Positions 22,705 through 29,603 of a stretch of DNA of 64,000 bases are shown here, piece by piece. Each line of letters begins with the position of its first letter. Position 1 is the first letter of the stretch. This stretch comes from Bog-756 sp963813525 (lineage in GTDB: Bacteria > Actinomycetota > Acidimicrobiia > Acidimicrobiales > RAAP-2), in contig CAWEZI010000005.1 of NCBI GenBank assembly GCA_963813525.1, forward strand, positions 868,001-932,000. The letters run 5' to 3'. Both the position numbers and the translations under genes were made by a program. The notes below the pieces were generated by a model, which saw nothing but the letters and a program-made list of their open reading frames with translations, searched no databases and was not told the DNA's origin.

Positions 22705-23993
22705 CGGTGATGCACGGACCGGCCGGGCGGCGAGCCTTTCCCCTGTGGACGGTCTTCGGTCTGGTCCTGGTGGTGGCGCTCATCGTCGGCAGCGGCATCC
22801 TGTCCGGTTCGACACCGACGCCCCAGCAACGGGCCTCGGCCATCGAATCGGGTCTCCGCTGCCCCTCCTGCGAGGACCTGTCGGTGGCCCAGTCCAGCGC
22901 GCCCACGGCGGTGACCGTGCGGGCCACGGTGACCCAGATGGTGGCCGAGGGCCGGACCGACCAGCAGATCGACAGGTACCTGGTGTCCCGCTACGGCGGT
23001 TCGATCGTGCTCGACCCGCCCGACCACGGCGTCACCCTGGTGGTCTGGCTCCTCCCCGTGCTCGGTGGCCTGGCGGCGGTGGCCGGACTGGCCGTGGTCA
23101 TGGTCCGACGACGGACGGTCGGCCCGGATCCCGACGATGCCCTCGACCGGCCCTCGCTCGACGGGCCGACCGTGGCCGACCGCCGGCGGTTCCTCGACCG
23201 GTCGCTGGCCGACGCCGACGTCGAGTACCTGGCCGGTGACCTCTCCGACAAGGACTATCTGGCCCTACGCCGTCGTGACATGGCCCGCCTGGTTGCCCTC
23301 GAGGCCAGCGCGGCACCGGTGACCACGTCCGCACTGTCGGGTGGGGCAGTGGCGCTGGCCGATCCCCCGATGGCGACGGTCGCCCCCTCACCGGAGCGGT
23401 CCGGCAACCGGGGAGAGGGGGGCCAGGGGCGGGCGCCCCGCGGCCGTCGTCGGTGGCTGCTGGCCGGCGCCGTCACCGCCTTCGGGGCCGCCCTGGTGCT
23501 GTCCGTCTCCCTGTTCGCCACCAACCGCCTGCCCGGGCAGACCGCCACCGGCAGCATCGCGCTCAACCAGTCCCAGCAAGTCGAGGAGTCGCTGACCCAG
23601 GCGGCCACCGCCCAGAACGAAGGGAAGCTGGACCAGGCCGCTCAGTTGTACCAGTCGGTCCTCGAGGCCCAGCCCAACAACGAGGTGGCCCTGGCCCAAC
23701 TGGGGTGGCTCGAGTTCGAGACCGGACTACAGAGCGACGAGCGCAGTGTCATCGACAACGGGTTGGCCAAGCTCAACCGGGCCGTGGCCTTGAACCCCGC
23801 GGACTATGCCGTACGCCTCTACCTCGGCACGGTCCAGCTCCAATACGACGACAACGCCGCTGGTGCTGTCGCCCAGTACCGCCGCTTCCTGGCCGACGGC
23901 CCACCCGCGACCCTCGTGCAACAAGCGGCGCCTGAAATCCGCAACGCCTACCGACAGGCGGGTCTGACACCGCCCGCCCCGGTGGCCGGCTGA
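22701..23993 (+). CDS. ccmH: CcmH-CcmI fusion protein
   Basis: A 430-residue fusion. The N-terminal CcmH domain follows a signal anchor (FGLVLVVALIVGSGIL) and contains the redox pair in GLRCPSCEDLSVAQSSAP at about 51-68, then VSRYGG and a second helix. The usual motif is RCxxCQ; here Glu replaces the Gln. The middle region has FLDRSLADADVEYLAGDLSD, the CcmI-like N-terminal helix pair, then a third transmembrane helix near 255-275. The C-terminal 130 residues form TPR helices (AAQLYQSVLEAQPNNEVALA) that should bind apocytochrome c. GTG 22701 overlaps the ccmG stop; ATG 22710 is possible. This ends the operon. Confidence 0.9.
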   Translation: MTVMHGPAGRRAFPLWTVFGLVLVVALIVGSGILSGSTPTPQQRASAIESGLRCPSCEDLSVAQSSAPTAVTVRATVTQMVAEGRTDQQIDRYLVSRYGGSIVLDPPDHGVTLVVWLLPVLGGLAAVAGLAVVMVRRRTVGPDPDDALDRPSLDGPTVADRRRFLDRSLADADVEYLAGDLSDKDYLALRRRDMARLVALEASAAPVTTSALSGGAVALADPPMATVAPSPERSGNRGEGGQGRAPRGRRRWLLAGAVTAFGAALVLSVSLFATNRLPGQTATGSIALNQSQQVEESLTQAATAQNEGKLDQAAQLYQSVLEAQPNNEVALAQLGWLEFETGLQSDERSVIDNGLAKLNRAVALNPADYAVRLYLGTVQLQYDDNAAGAVAQYRRFLADGPPATLVQQAAPEIRNAYRQAGLTPPAPVAG

Positions 23994-24016
23994 TGGTCGT
24001 CGTTCCTGCCGACTGG

Positions 24017-24022
24017 TAACGT
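24017..24022 (+). promoter_or_regulatory. -10 box of leader peptide / DAHP synthase transcript
   Basis: TAACGT lies 7 nt before ATG 24030, so transcription should begin at or next to the first base of the leader peptide. No convincing -35 element was seen. Confidence 0.45.
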
Positions 24023-24029
24023 CTAATCG

Positions 24030-24095
24030 ATGCGTTGCTATTGGTGGTTTGACGGGCCGGCCCTGGGTGGCCCTCGGAGCGTCATGACGCACTGA
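24030..24095 (+). CDS. Aromatic-rich leader peptide of DAHP synthase
   Basis: A 21-codon ORF beginning MRCYWWFDGPALGG and ending at TGA 24093-24095. Tyr-Trp-Trp-Phe at codons 4-7 puts all three aromatic amino acids in one run. Two Trp in 21 codons is far above the average. Its position before an intrinsic terminator and the first enzyme of aromatic synthesis is the classical arrangement of a ribosome-mediated attenuator. The start is probably leaderless (TAACGT at 24017-24022). The peptide is expected to act only through its translation. Confidence 0.75.
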   Translation: MRCYWWFDGPALGGPRSVMTH

Positions 24096-24121
24096 GCGCG
24101 CATTTCAGGACCGGCTCCAGG
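24062..24121 (+). promoter_or_regulatory. Candidate antiterminator pairing region
   Basis: CCTGG (24062-24066) can pair with CCAGG (24117-24121), extended across a small internal loop by GCC (24070-24072) with GGC (24113-24115). GGAGC (24076-24080) can alternatively pair with GCTCC (24114-24118). A ribosome stalled on the Trp codons would leave the left arm free; a ribosome at the leader stop would mask it. The pairing takes up only the base of the terminator stem, so its strength is uncertain. Confidence 0.4.
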
Positions 24122-24150
24122 CAGAGGCTTCGGCCTCTGCCTTTTTGTTT
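24120..24150 (+). terminator. Intrinsic terminator / attenuator before DAHP synthase
   Basis: A perfect 9-bp stem, GGCAGAGGC with GCCTCTGCC, around a TTCG tetraloop, followed by TTTTTGTTT. It is the strongest intrinsic terminator seen in the window. It lies 25 nt after the leader-peptide stop and 58 nt before the DAHP synthase ATG, so it would stop the leader transcript unless an alternative structure forms. It could also terminate read-through from the ccm operon. Confidence 0.92.
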
Positions 24151-24207
24151 GCCCACGATGTGGCGAGCCGGTCACCTTCGGGACCTGGCTCGCAGGAAGG
24201 AATCCCG

Positions 24208-25404
24208 ATGATCAACCCCGACGAGCCGACCACCGACTGGCGCATCGGCGAGGCCTACCCGCTCGACTCGCCGGCCCGGCTGGCCGACAGCGTGCCGCTC
24301 ACGCCGGCCAACAGACAGACGGTCCTGTCCGGGCGCCGGAGATCGGCGTCCATCATGCGGGCCGAGGACGACCGGTTGCTGGTTGTGGTGGGACCGTGCT
24401 CGATCCACGACCGGGCAGCCGCCCTCACCTACGCCGAGCGGTTGGCCGGGGTGGCCGATCGCCTCGACGACCAACTGGTTGTGGTCATGCGCGCCTACTT
24501 CGAGAAGCCACGGACGTCGGACGGCTGGAAGGGCCTGGTGGCCGATCCGGGAATGGACGACAGCTTCCGGGTGGGTGACGGCCTCCTCGCCGCTCGGGCT
24601 CTCCTGGCCGAGATCCTCACCCTCGGCCTCCCGGTGGGCTGCGAGTTCGTCGATCCGATGACAACCCACTACCTGGCCGACGCGGTGAGCTGGGGGTGCA
24701 TCGGGGCTCGCACCGCCGAAAGCCAGGTCCACCGGCAGTTGGCCAGCGGCCTGGCCCTGCCCGTCGGTTTCAAGAACTCGACGTCCGGCGACATCCAGGT
24801 GGCGGTGGATGCGGTGGGGGTGGCCGGCCGCCCCCAGCTCCTGGTGGGCATCGACCACCACGGCCGGGCCGCCGCCGCCTACACCGACGGGAACCCCGAC
24901 GCCCATGTCGTGCTGCGCGGCAGCGCCGCGGGACCGAACGCCGACCGGGCCGGGGTGGCCGAGGCCGTCCGGCGACTGGCCCAGGCCGGCCTCGCTCCTC
25001 GACTGGTGGTCGACGCCAGTCACGGCAACAGCGGGCGCGACCATCGGGTCCAACCGCGGGTGGCTGCCGACATCGGTGAACGGCTGGCCCGCGGCGAACC
25101 GGGCATCGTCGGGGTCATGCTCGAGAGCTTCCTGAAGGCCGGGCGCCAGGAGGCCCGTGGCTCCGATCCTTCCCGGTTGAACTTCGGTCAGAGCGTCACC
25201 GACGCCTGCATCGGGTGGAGCACGACGGTTGCCGCCCTCGAAGGCCTGGCCCGCTCGGTCGACCGGCGGCGGCGACGGGGTCAGACCGCCGGTGCCCAGG
25301 CCGTGATCCAGGGCGACGGCGGCCACTCCTCCTCCGCCGCCATAAGCGAGAAGGCGGTGGCCCCGTCGATGGACTCGTCGATGACGTCGGCGTGGCCGGC
25401 GTGA
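24208..25404 (+). CDS. aroG: 3-deoxy-7-phosphoheptulonate synthase, class I
   Basis: The first enzyme of the shikimate pathway, 398 residues, condensing phosphoenolpyruvate with erythrose 4-phosphate. Class I (AroFGH) motifs are all present: LLVVVGPCSIHDRAAALTYA, MRAYFEKPRTSDGWKGL, CEFVDPMTTHYLADAVSWG, GARTAESQVHRQLASGL and FKNSTSGDIQVAVDA. VVDASHGNSGRDH holds a metal-site His. ATG 24208 has AGGAAGG about 8 nt upstream. The leader peptide and terminator in front suggest attenuation by charged aromatic tRNA. Feedback-site residues cannot be judged by eye. About 40 C-terminal residues extend past the usual end. Confidence 0.94.
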   Translation: MINPDEPTTDWRIGEAYPLDSPARLADSVPLTPANRQTVLSGRRRSASIMRAEDDRLLVVVGPCSIHDRAAALTYAERLAGVADRLDDQLVVVMRAYFEKPRTSDGWKGLVADPGMDDSFRVGDGLLAARALLAEILTLGLPVGCEFVDPMTTHYLADAVSWGCIGARTAESQVHRQLASGLALPVGFKNSTSGDIQVAVDAVGVAGRPQLLVGIDHHGRAAAAYTDGNPDAHVVLRGSAAGPNADRAGVAEAVRRLAQAGLAPRLVVDASHGNSGRDHRVQPRVAADIGERLARGEPGIVGVMLESFLKAGRQEARGSDPSRLNFGQSVTDACIGWSTTVAALEGLARSVDRRRRRGQTAGAQAVIQGDGGHSSSAAISEKAVAPSMDSSMTSAWPA

Positions 25405-25534
25405 CGCGCTGTTTCGCCGATGGGATGAGGAGGACCACCGAACCGACCCGGTCGCTGCCCTCTACCCGCCATCGATGGGACGAGAGCGGCCGGTCGGTCG
25501 CGGTGACGACGTGCCATGCTTATGAGCAAGGCCC

Positions 25535-25792
25535 ATGACCGACACCGTCGACAACCTGATCCTCGACCTTCTCGAGTGGCTCGGACCCAGCCCGCGCCCT
25601 TACGCCGAGGTTCTGGATGCGTGGCGCACGTCGTGCCCGCGTCTGCCCGTATGGGAGGAGGCCAATTCCCGAGGTTATGTCGAGCGTCACCAAGCTCCCG
25701 GAGTGGGCCCGGTGATCGTCGTGTCGGAGGTCGGCGGTGCGTATCTGCGTGCCAACCACCGGCCGGCACGAGCGACAGGTGCCAAGGTTTAG
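25535..25792 (+). CDS. Conserved hypothetical protein, 85 aa
   Basis: A small soluble protein containing LILDLLEWLGPSPRPYAEVL, then DAWRTSCPRLPVWEEAN and a GYV segment. This pattern (Trp-Leu-Gly-x-x-Pro-Arg-Pro-Tyr, then Thr-Ser-Cys-Pro-Arg-Leu-x-Val-Trp-Glu) recurs in uncharacterised proteins of several phyla, so the family seems real, but no function was recalled. GCAAGG precedes ATG 25535 at a suitable distance. It stands alone after DAHP synthase, with a 130-bp gap that holds no other feature seen. Confidence 0.65.
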   Translation: MTDTVDNLILDLLEWLGPSPRPYAEVLDAWRTSCPRLPVWEEANSRGYVERHQAPGVGPVIVVSEVGGAYLRANHRPARATGAKV

Positions 25793-25847
25793 CTACGGCG
25801 ATCGAGGATCACGGCCTACCGAAACGTCGGGCGGGCACCACCGAGGA

Positions 25848-26009
25848 TCAGGTGATCTCCGCTGGATCGGTGGTCACTTCAGCAACGCAATAGCCACCGT
25901 GGCGAGGGTGCCGCTGCGCCCACTCCTCAGCCTCTTCCAAGGAGGGGAAGGGGCCGACGATGCTCTCGGGAGCTGTATTGGCAGGACCTCGCAGGACCAC
26001 GGCAGGCAT
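25848..26009 (-). CDS. Conserved small protein, 53 aa
   Basis: A 53-residue protein, MPAVVLRGPANTAPESIVGP followed by FPSLEEAEEWAQRHP and GGYCVAEVTTDP. The Gly-Pro-Phe-x-Ser-x-Glu-Glu-Ala-Glu-x-Trp-Ala pattern is typical of short, widespread hypothetical proteins that wrap a strand-helix-strand unit. ATG 26009 was chosen because TACCAT (26017-26022) ends 7 nt upstream; ATG 26018 overlaps that box. It is transcribed divergently from the VKOR gene, with the two -10 boxes only 19 bp apart. Function unknown. Confidence 0.6.
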   Translation of the reverse strand: MPAVVLRGPANTAPESIVGPFPSLEEAEEWAQRHPRHGGYCVAEVTTDPAEIT

Positions 26010-26016
26010 AGGGCGC

Positions 26017-26047
26017 ATGGTAATGCCACGGTCTGTCCCGGTATCGT
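26017..26047. promoter_or_regulatory. Divergent leaderless promoters (53-aa gene / VKOR)
   Basis: On the minus strand TACCAT (26017-26022) is 7 nt from ATG 26009. On the plus strand TATCGT (26042-26047) is 7 nt from GTG 26055. The closeness of the two boxes suggests joint or mutually exclusive firing. Confidence 0.45.
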
Positions 26048-26054
26048 TGGAAGC

Positions 26055-26525
26055 GTGTCGACCGGCCAAGGTGAATCCAGCCAACGGGGGCGCATCATCG
26101 CTTCCCTGGTGCTCTGCGCTATCGGGCTGGCGCTAGCCGGATACACGCTCTGGGTTCACGTTCATCCCGGTTCACTGGTGTGCGTGAATGCCGGTCCCGT
26201 CGACTGTGCCGCCGTGCTCACCAGCGCCCAGTCAGTGGTGGTCGGCATACCCGTCCCCGTCTACGGGATCGTGTTCTTCCTGGCCCTCGGAACGCTCTGT
26301 CTCCCGGCGGCCTGGCGGTCCGCCGATGCCCGGATTCACCTCCTGCGATTGGCGGTGGCCGCCGTCGGCATCGTCACCGTTCTGTACCTCATCTCGACCG
26401 AGCTCTTCACCGTCAAGAAGATCTGCCTGTGGTGCACCGGCGTGCACCTCGTCACCTTTGCCCTCTTTGTCATCGTCGCCACCAGTACGCCCCTGCTGCT
26501 GGAGCGCACCCGCTCCCGGAGCTGA
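26055..26525 (+). CDS. Vitamin K epoxide reductase (VKOR) family protein
   Basis: A membrane protein of 156 residues that in actinobacteria replaces DsbB, reoxidising a DsbA-like partner with quinone. The loop cysteine pair is in CVNAGPVDCAAV (seven residues apart), and the active CxxC is CLWCTGVHLVTFAL near residue 120. Four hydrophobic helices are visible. GTG 26055 lies 7 nt after TATCGT, so the message is probably leaderless. No thioredoxin-fold partner is adjacent, though many VKOR proteins are fused to one. Its products would include exported proteins with disulfides. Confidence 0.87.
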   Translation: MSTGQGESSQRGRIIASLVLCAIGLALAGYTLWVHVHPGSLVCVNAGPVDCAAVLTSAQSVVVGIPVPVYGIVFFLALGTLCLPAAWRSADARIHLLRLAVAAVGIVTVLYLISTELFTVKKICLWCTGVHLVTFALFVIVATSTPLLLERTRSRS

Positions 26526-26579
26526 CAACGGTCATTGCCCGACGGCCACAGCGGCCCCGTCCTCATGAGCCGGTGGGGC

Positions 26580-27149
26580 TCAGCCGCCGCCCGCTATCGA
26601 CCGAAGGTCGGCCATCGAGTGCCGCATGACCTCGGCCAGATCTTGGTGGTCGTCTCCGTTGGCCCACTGCTCGACGGCGACCCGGAACACCGTCATGCCT
26701 GCCGCTGCAGCCAGGCTGGCCTGCGGCTCGCCCACCCCTCTGTTGTGCAGGGCTCCGGCCACTGTTGCCGCGTAGTCGGCCAGCTTGGCCAACTCCCGTT
26801 CTCGCAGTTCGGGGTTGGCGGCGATGACCGCTTGGCGCTGGCGGGACAGGTCACGGCGGAACTCACCCATCAGGGCGGCGCCGGCAGCCAGTCCACAGGC
26901 CACGGCGTCGAGTGGCCCGTCCTCCGGAGGGGCCCCGGCTACGCCGGCCACGATCCTCTCCTGAAGGAGGGCTGAACCACCGAAGAGCACTTCCCGTTTG
27001 TCGGCGAAGTGGCGGAAGAAGGTCCGCTCGGTCAGACCGGCCCGGGCGGCGATCTGGGCAGCGGTGGTCTGGTCGAATCCCCGCTCCGAGTACAGAGCCA
27101 GAGCGGCTTCCTGCAGCCGCCCCCGGCTGTCCGGCTGCCATCTACCCAT
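26580..27149 (-). CDS. TetR family regulator, divergent from SDR gene
   Basis: A 189-residue TetR-type repressor. The DNA-binding domain covers about residues 8-55 (RLQEAALALYSERGFDQTT, AAQIAARAGLTERTFFRHFA, then DKREVLF). The C-terminal region has DLSRQRQAVIAANPELRERE, typical of the AcrR-like ligand domain. ATG 27149 is preceded after 7 nt by TAAGAT (27157-27162), so its transcript is leaderless. The intergenic region shared with the oxidoreductase gene carries two 14-bp direct repeats that are likely operators; repression of that gene and of itself is the natural inference. Confidence 0.88.
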   Translation of the reverse strand: MGRWQPDSRGRLQEAALALYSERGFDQTTAAQIAARAGLTERTFFRHFADKREVLFGGSALLQERIVAGVAGAPPEDGPLDAVACGLAAGAALMGEFRRDLSRQRQAVIAANPELRERELAKLADYAATVAGALHNRGVGEPQASLAAAAGMTVFRVAVEQWANGDDHQDLAEVMRHSMADLRSIAGGG

Positions 27150-27156
27150 GGCTCAC

Positions 27157-27162
27157 ATCTTA
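27157..27162 (-). promoter_or_regulatory. -10 box of leaderless TetR gene
   Basis: TAAGAT on the minus strand, 7 nt from ATG 27149. Confidence 0.45.
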
Positions 27163-27166
27163 AACG

Positions 27167-27195
27167 TTGACAGTCACTGACATCCGGTATATGTT
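27167..27195 (+). promoter_or_regulatory. Sigma-70-type promoter of SDR gene
   Basis: TTGACA (27167-27172) and TATGTT (27190-27195) are separated by 17 bp, the optimum. It is the best -35/-10 pair noticed in the window. The message would have a leader of about 36 nt, with GGGAAGG before ATG 27238. Confidence 0.65.
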
Positions 27196-27216
27196 GTGAT
27201 AGCAGCCACTGACATC
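27171..27216. promoter_or_regulatory. Paired direct-repeat operator between TetR and SDR genes
   Basis: CAGTCACTGACATC (27171-27184) and CAGCCACTGACATC (27203-27216) differ at one base and are 32 bp apart, about three helical turns. The first copy covers the spacer of the SDR promoter and the second lies just past its start point. TetR binding here would block both genes. Confidence 0.55.
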
Positions 27217-27237
27217 AACTCCGGGAAGGTACTCACC

Positions 27238-28155
27238 ATGAGAATCTTTGTTACCGGCGCATCGGGCTGGATCGGCTCGACCGTCGTGCCCGAGCTGCTC
27301 GGAGCCGGCCACGAGGTGGTCGGCCTGGCCCGCTCCGATGCATCGGCCCAGAAACTGGAAGAGGCCGGCGCCCAGGTGTACCGAGGCGACCTCGACGACC
27401 CCGACGGCCTGGCCAAAGCGGCCAACGACGCCGACGGCGTGGTCCACCTGGCCTTCCAACACGAGGTGGCCTTCGGCGGCAACTTCGCCGCCGCCGGCGC
27501 CGCCGACCGACGGGCGGTGGAGGCCATGGGCGCAGCCCTGGCCGAATCGGACCGCCCCTTCGTGCTGGCCTCGGGAATGCTCGGGCTCGCCGCCGGTCGG
27601 GTGTCGACCGAAGAAGACGGTCTGGTGCCCGGCCCCGAAATTCGGGCCAACCCCGCCGGGGTCCGGGCGGCCACCGCCCTGCTCACCCTCTCGTTGAGGG
27701 GCATCGGGGTCCGTTCGTCGGTGCTCCGCTTCCCTCCGACCGTCCATGGCGACGGCGACAACGGATTCATGGCCACCTTCGTCGGCATCGCCCGGCAGCG
27801 GGGCGTGGCCGCCTACGTGGGTGACGGCACCAACCGCTGGCCGGCGGTGCACCGAACCGATGCCGCCCGCCTCGCCCGGCTGGCCGTCGAGGCCGCCCCT
27901 GCCGGTTCGGTCCTGCACGCGGTGGGCGACCAGGGGGTCCCCTTCCGTGCCATCGCCGAGGCGATGGGTCGTCACCTCGACGTCCCCGCCGCATCAATCC
28001 CTGCCGGCGACGCCGCCGAACACTTCGCCCCTCTCGGGCACTTCGTGGCCATGGACACGCCGGCCAGTGCCGCCATCACCCGGGAGCTGTTGGCATGGGA
28101 GCCCACCGGTCCGAGCCTCCTCGAAGACCTCGAGCAGGATCACTACTACCAGTAG
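27238..28155 (+). CDS. NAD(P)-dependent SDR/epimerase-type oxidoreductase
   Basis: An extended short-chain dehydrogenase of 305 residues. The nucleotide motif is IFVTGASGWIGSTVVPELL at residue 3. The sequence ARSDASAQKLEEAGAQVYRG is followed by DDPDGLAKAANDADGVVHLA, as in atypical SDRs related to NAD-dependent epimerases and NmrA-like proteins. The Tyr-x3-Lys motif is not evident, so it may be a sensor-like or reductase member. It is driven by a consensus promoter flanked by TetR operators, which suggests induction by a small molecule or oxidant. Substrate unknown. Confidence 0.85.
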   Translation: MRIFVTGASGWIGSTVVPELLGAGHEVVGLARSDASAQKLEEAGAQVYRGDLDDPDGLAKAANDADGVVHLAFQHEVAFGGNFAAAGAADRRAVEAMGAALAESDRPFVLASGMLGLAAGRVSTEEDGLVPGPEIRANPAGVRAATALLTLSLRGIGVRSSVLRFPPTVHGDGDNGFMATFVGIARQRGVAAYVGDGTNRWPAVHRTDAARLARLAVEAAPAGSVLHAVGDQGVPFRAIAEAMGRHLDVPAASIPAGDAAEHFAPLGHFVAMDTPASAAITRELLAWEPTGPSLLEDLEQDHYYQ

Positions 28156-28309
28156 GACAACACCAACCCGGAAAAGCGGGGACGGTCTGTCGGCTCACTC
28201 CCTGGACGCCTGGATCGTTAACCGCACCCGTTCTTCCGGGCGGCGACCGGGTCGGTCTTCTGGCCTGGGTCATCAGTGGTGTGCTCCCGGCCGACAGCCG
28301 GAGGCCGGG

Positions 28310-28315
28310 TAGCCT
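28310..28315 (+). promoter_or_regulatory. -10 box of leaderless ABM gene
   Basis: TAGCCT, 6 nt before GTG 28322. Confidence 0.4.
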
Positions 28316-28321
28316 CGACCG

Positions 28322-28633
28322 GTGATCCTCGAACACGTCGTCCTCGATATCGACCCCGATGCCCACGAGAGTTACGAGGCGGCTTTCGCCGTTGCCCGTC
28401 CTCTCATCGCCGCCTCCGCTGGGTGCCGTTCGGTGCGGCTCGAACGGTGTCTGGAGACGCCTGGCCGCTACCTTCTGCTGGTCGAATGGGAACGGCTGGA
28501 AGACCACACCGAAGGCTTCCGCGGTTCGGAAGTGTTCCAGGAGTGGCGCCGGTTGCTCCACCACTTCTACGACCCGCCGCCGGTGGTCGAACACTTCGAG
28601 ACGGTGGCCATCGCTGTGCAGCCGGCCCACTGA
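28322..28633 (+). CDS. Antibiotic biosynthesis monooxygenase (ABM) domain protein
   Basis: A 103-residue ferredoxin-like alpha/beta protein. It starts ILEHVVLDIDPDAHESYEAA, then has AGCRSVRLERCLETPGRYLL and VEWERLEDHTEGFRGSE with FQEWRRLLHHFYDPPP. The pattern of a strand, helix, then Leu-Val-Glu-Trp and a Phe-Arg-x-Ser segment matches ABM-domain proteins, which act as small cofactor-free monooxygenases or have stress roles. GTG 28322 follows TAGCCT by 6 nt. The 166-bp gap upstream holds no other feature seen. The AEC-type transporter gene converges from the right. Confidence 0.8.
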   Translation: MILEHVVLDIDPDAHESYEAAFAVARPLIAASAGCRSVRLERCLETPGRYLLLVEWERLEDHTEGFRGSEVFQEWRRLLHHFYDPPPVVEHFETVAIAVQPAH

Positions 28634-28674
28634 GAGCGCCGGACCGGCCCGCGCCAGTGGGCGGCGGCCTCCCG

Positions 28675-29556
28675 TTACCGGATGAGAACGGCCAGCGCCA
28701 GCCCGACGGGCAGGAAGACCCAACTCCATCGCACGGCCACCATGACCACCCCTGACCGGTAGCCGTAGAGCACGGCCTGCTGCGGCGGGTTGAAGGCGGG
28801 CGGGCCGAAGGCCGACAGGACGGCGATGACCGCCACCGCCGTCGACCGGGTGACCACGGCGATGACGACCAGGTAGACGATGCGCACGGCGGTCAGAAAG
28901 GCCCACCGTCTGTACTCGGACACCGTCCGCTCCACCGAGGCGTTGTGGGGATGGAGAACCGAGCCGGTGTAGAGACCGGCCCCGACGAAGGCCAGCAGCG
29001 GCCCGGCCACCCGCAGGACCCACTCCGAACCCTGGGGCGCCGGCCCCACCAGGTGGAGCGAAAGGCCGAGGACCACGGCCAGCAGCATCGACTGGTCGGT
29101 CCAGGTGGTGGACCGTCGCTGGGGGATAGGGGCGTCGCGCCGCATGAGGTGGATGCACACTGCGTTAGGAGCGGCGTAGACGGCGTTGGCCAGCGCCGAG
29201 ATCATGCTGCCGGTCGGACCGATCAAGGCCCCGGCTATGGGGAGGACCCAGAAGGTCCCGTTGGGGAAGGCTGCCCATCCCTCCAGCTCGGCCAATCCGC
29301 TGCTGCGCTCCCCCCGCACCAGATGGGCGACGGCCAACAGCAGAGCACCGACGGCGGCCAGGACGAAAGGCGCCACTATCTGGCTGAACCCGGTCAACCG
29401 CCAGGCCGAAAACAGTCCGACCAGGGCGGCGGTGGACACCAGTTGGATCCGGAGGTAGACCGGCCAGCCGCGGCGGAGCCCGGGGCCGGCCCGGTGGGCT
29501 CCCAACCCCATGAGCGCCCCCAGAAGGTAGGCACCGAAGGTGATGGCCAGGGTCAC
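28675..29556 (-). CDS. AEC (auxin efflux carrier) family transporter-like protein
   Basis: A membrane protein of 293 residues with about ten hydrophobic helices. The N-terminal VTLAITFGAYLLGALMGLGA and the central AAFPNGTFWVLPIAGALIGP resemble the two inverted halves of AEC carriers, where a Pro-Asn motif in helix 4 or 5 is conserved. FGPPAFNPPQQAVLYGY stands where the second half's Pro-Pro motif is expected. It may export small organic anions. GTG 29556 lies 44 bp after the DUF3052 stop with no Shine-Dalgarno site; a 16-codon frame joins the two genes. Confidence 0.65.
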   Translation of the reverse strand: MTLAITFGAYLLGALMGLGAHRAGPGLRRGWPVYLRIQLVSTAALVGLFSAWRLTGFSQIVAPFVLAAVGALLLAVAHLVRGERSSGLAELEGWAAFPNGTFWVLPIAGALIGPTGSMISALANAVYAAPNAVCIHLMRRDAPIPQRRSTTWTDQSMLLAVVLGLSLHLVGPAPQGSEWVLRVAGPLLAFVGAGLYTGSVLHPHNASVERTVSEYRRWAFLTAVRIVYLVVIAVVTRSTAVAVIAVLSAFGPPAFNPPQQAVLYGYRSGVVMVAVRWSWVFLPVGLALAVLIR

Positions 29557-29603
29557 CTCGGCGCTCGGGGGGTCCGGGGTGCCGTCTGCCGACCGGGGGT
29601 CAA
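29553..29603 (-). CDS. Bridging micro-ORF between DUF3052 and AEC genes
   Basis: TTG 29603 overlaps the DUF3052 stop as TTGA and opens a 16-codon frame, (M)TPGRQTAPRTPRAPR. Its TGA (29555-29553) overlaps GTG 29556 of the AEC-like gene as GTGA. The same geometry is seen between ccmE and ccmF. With a TTG start and Pro/Arg-rich content, a chance frame is quite possible. Confidence 0.25.
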   Translation of the reverse strand: MTPGRQTAPRTPRAPR

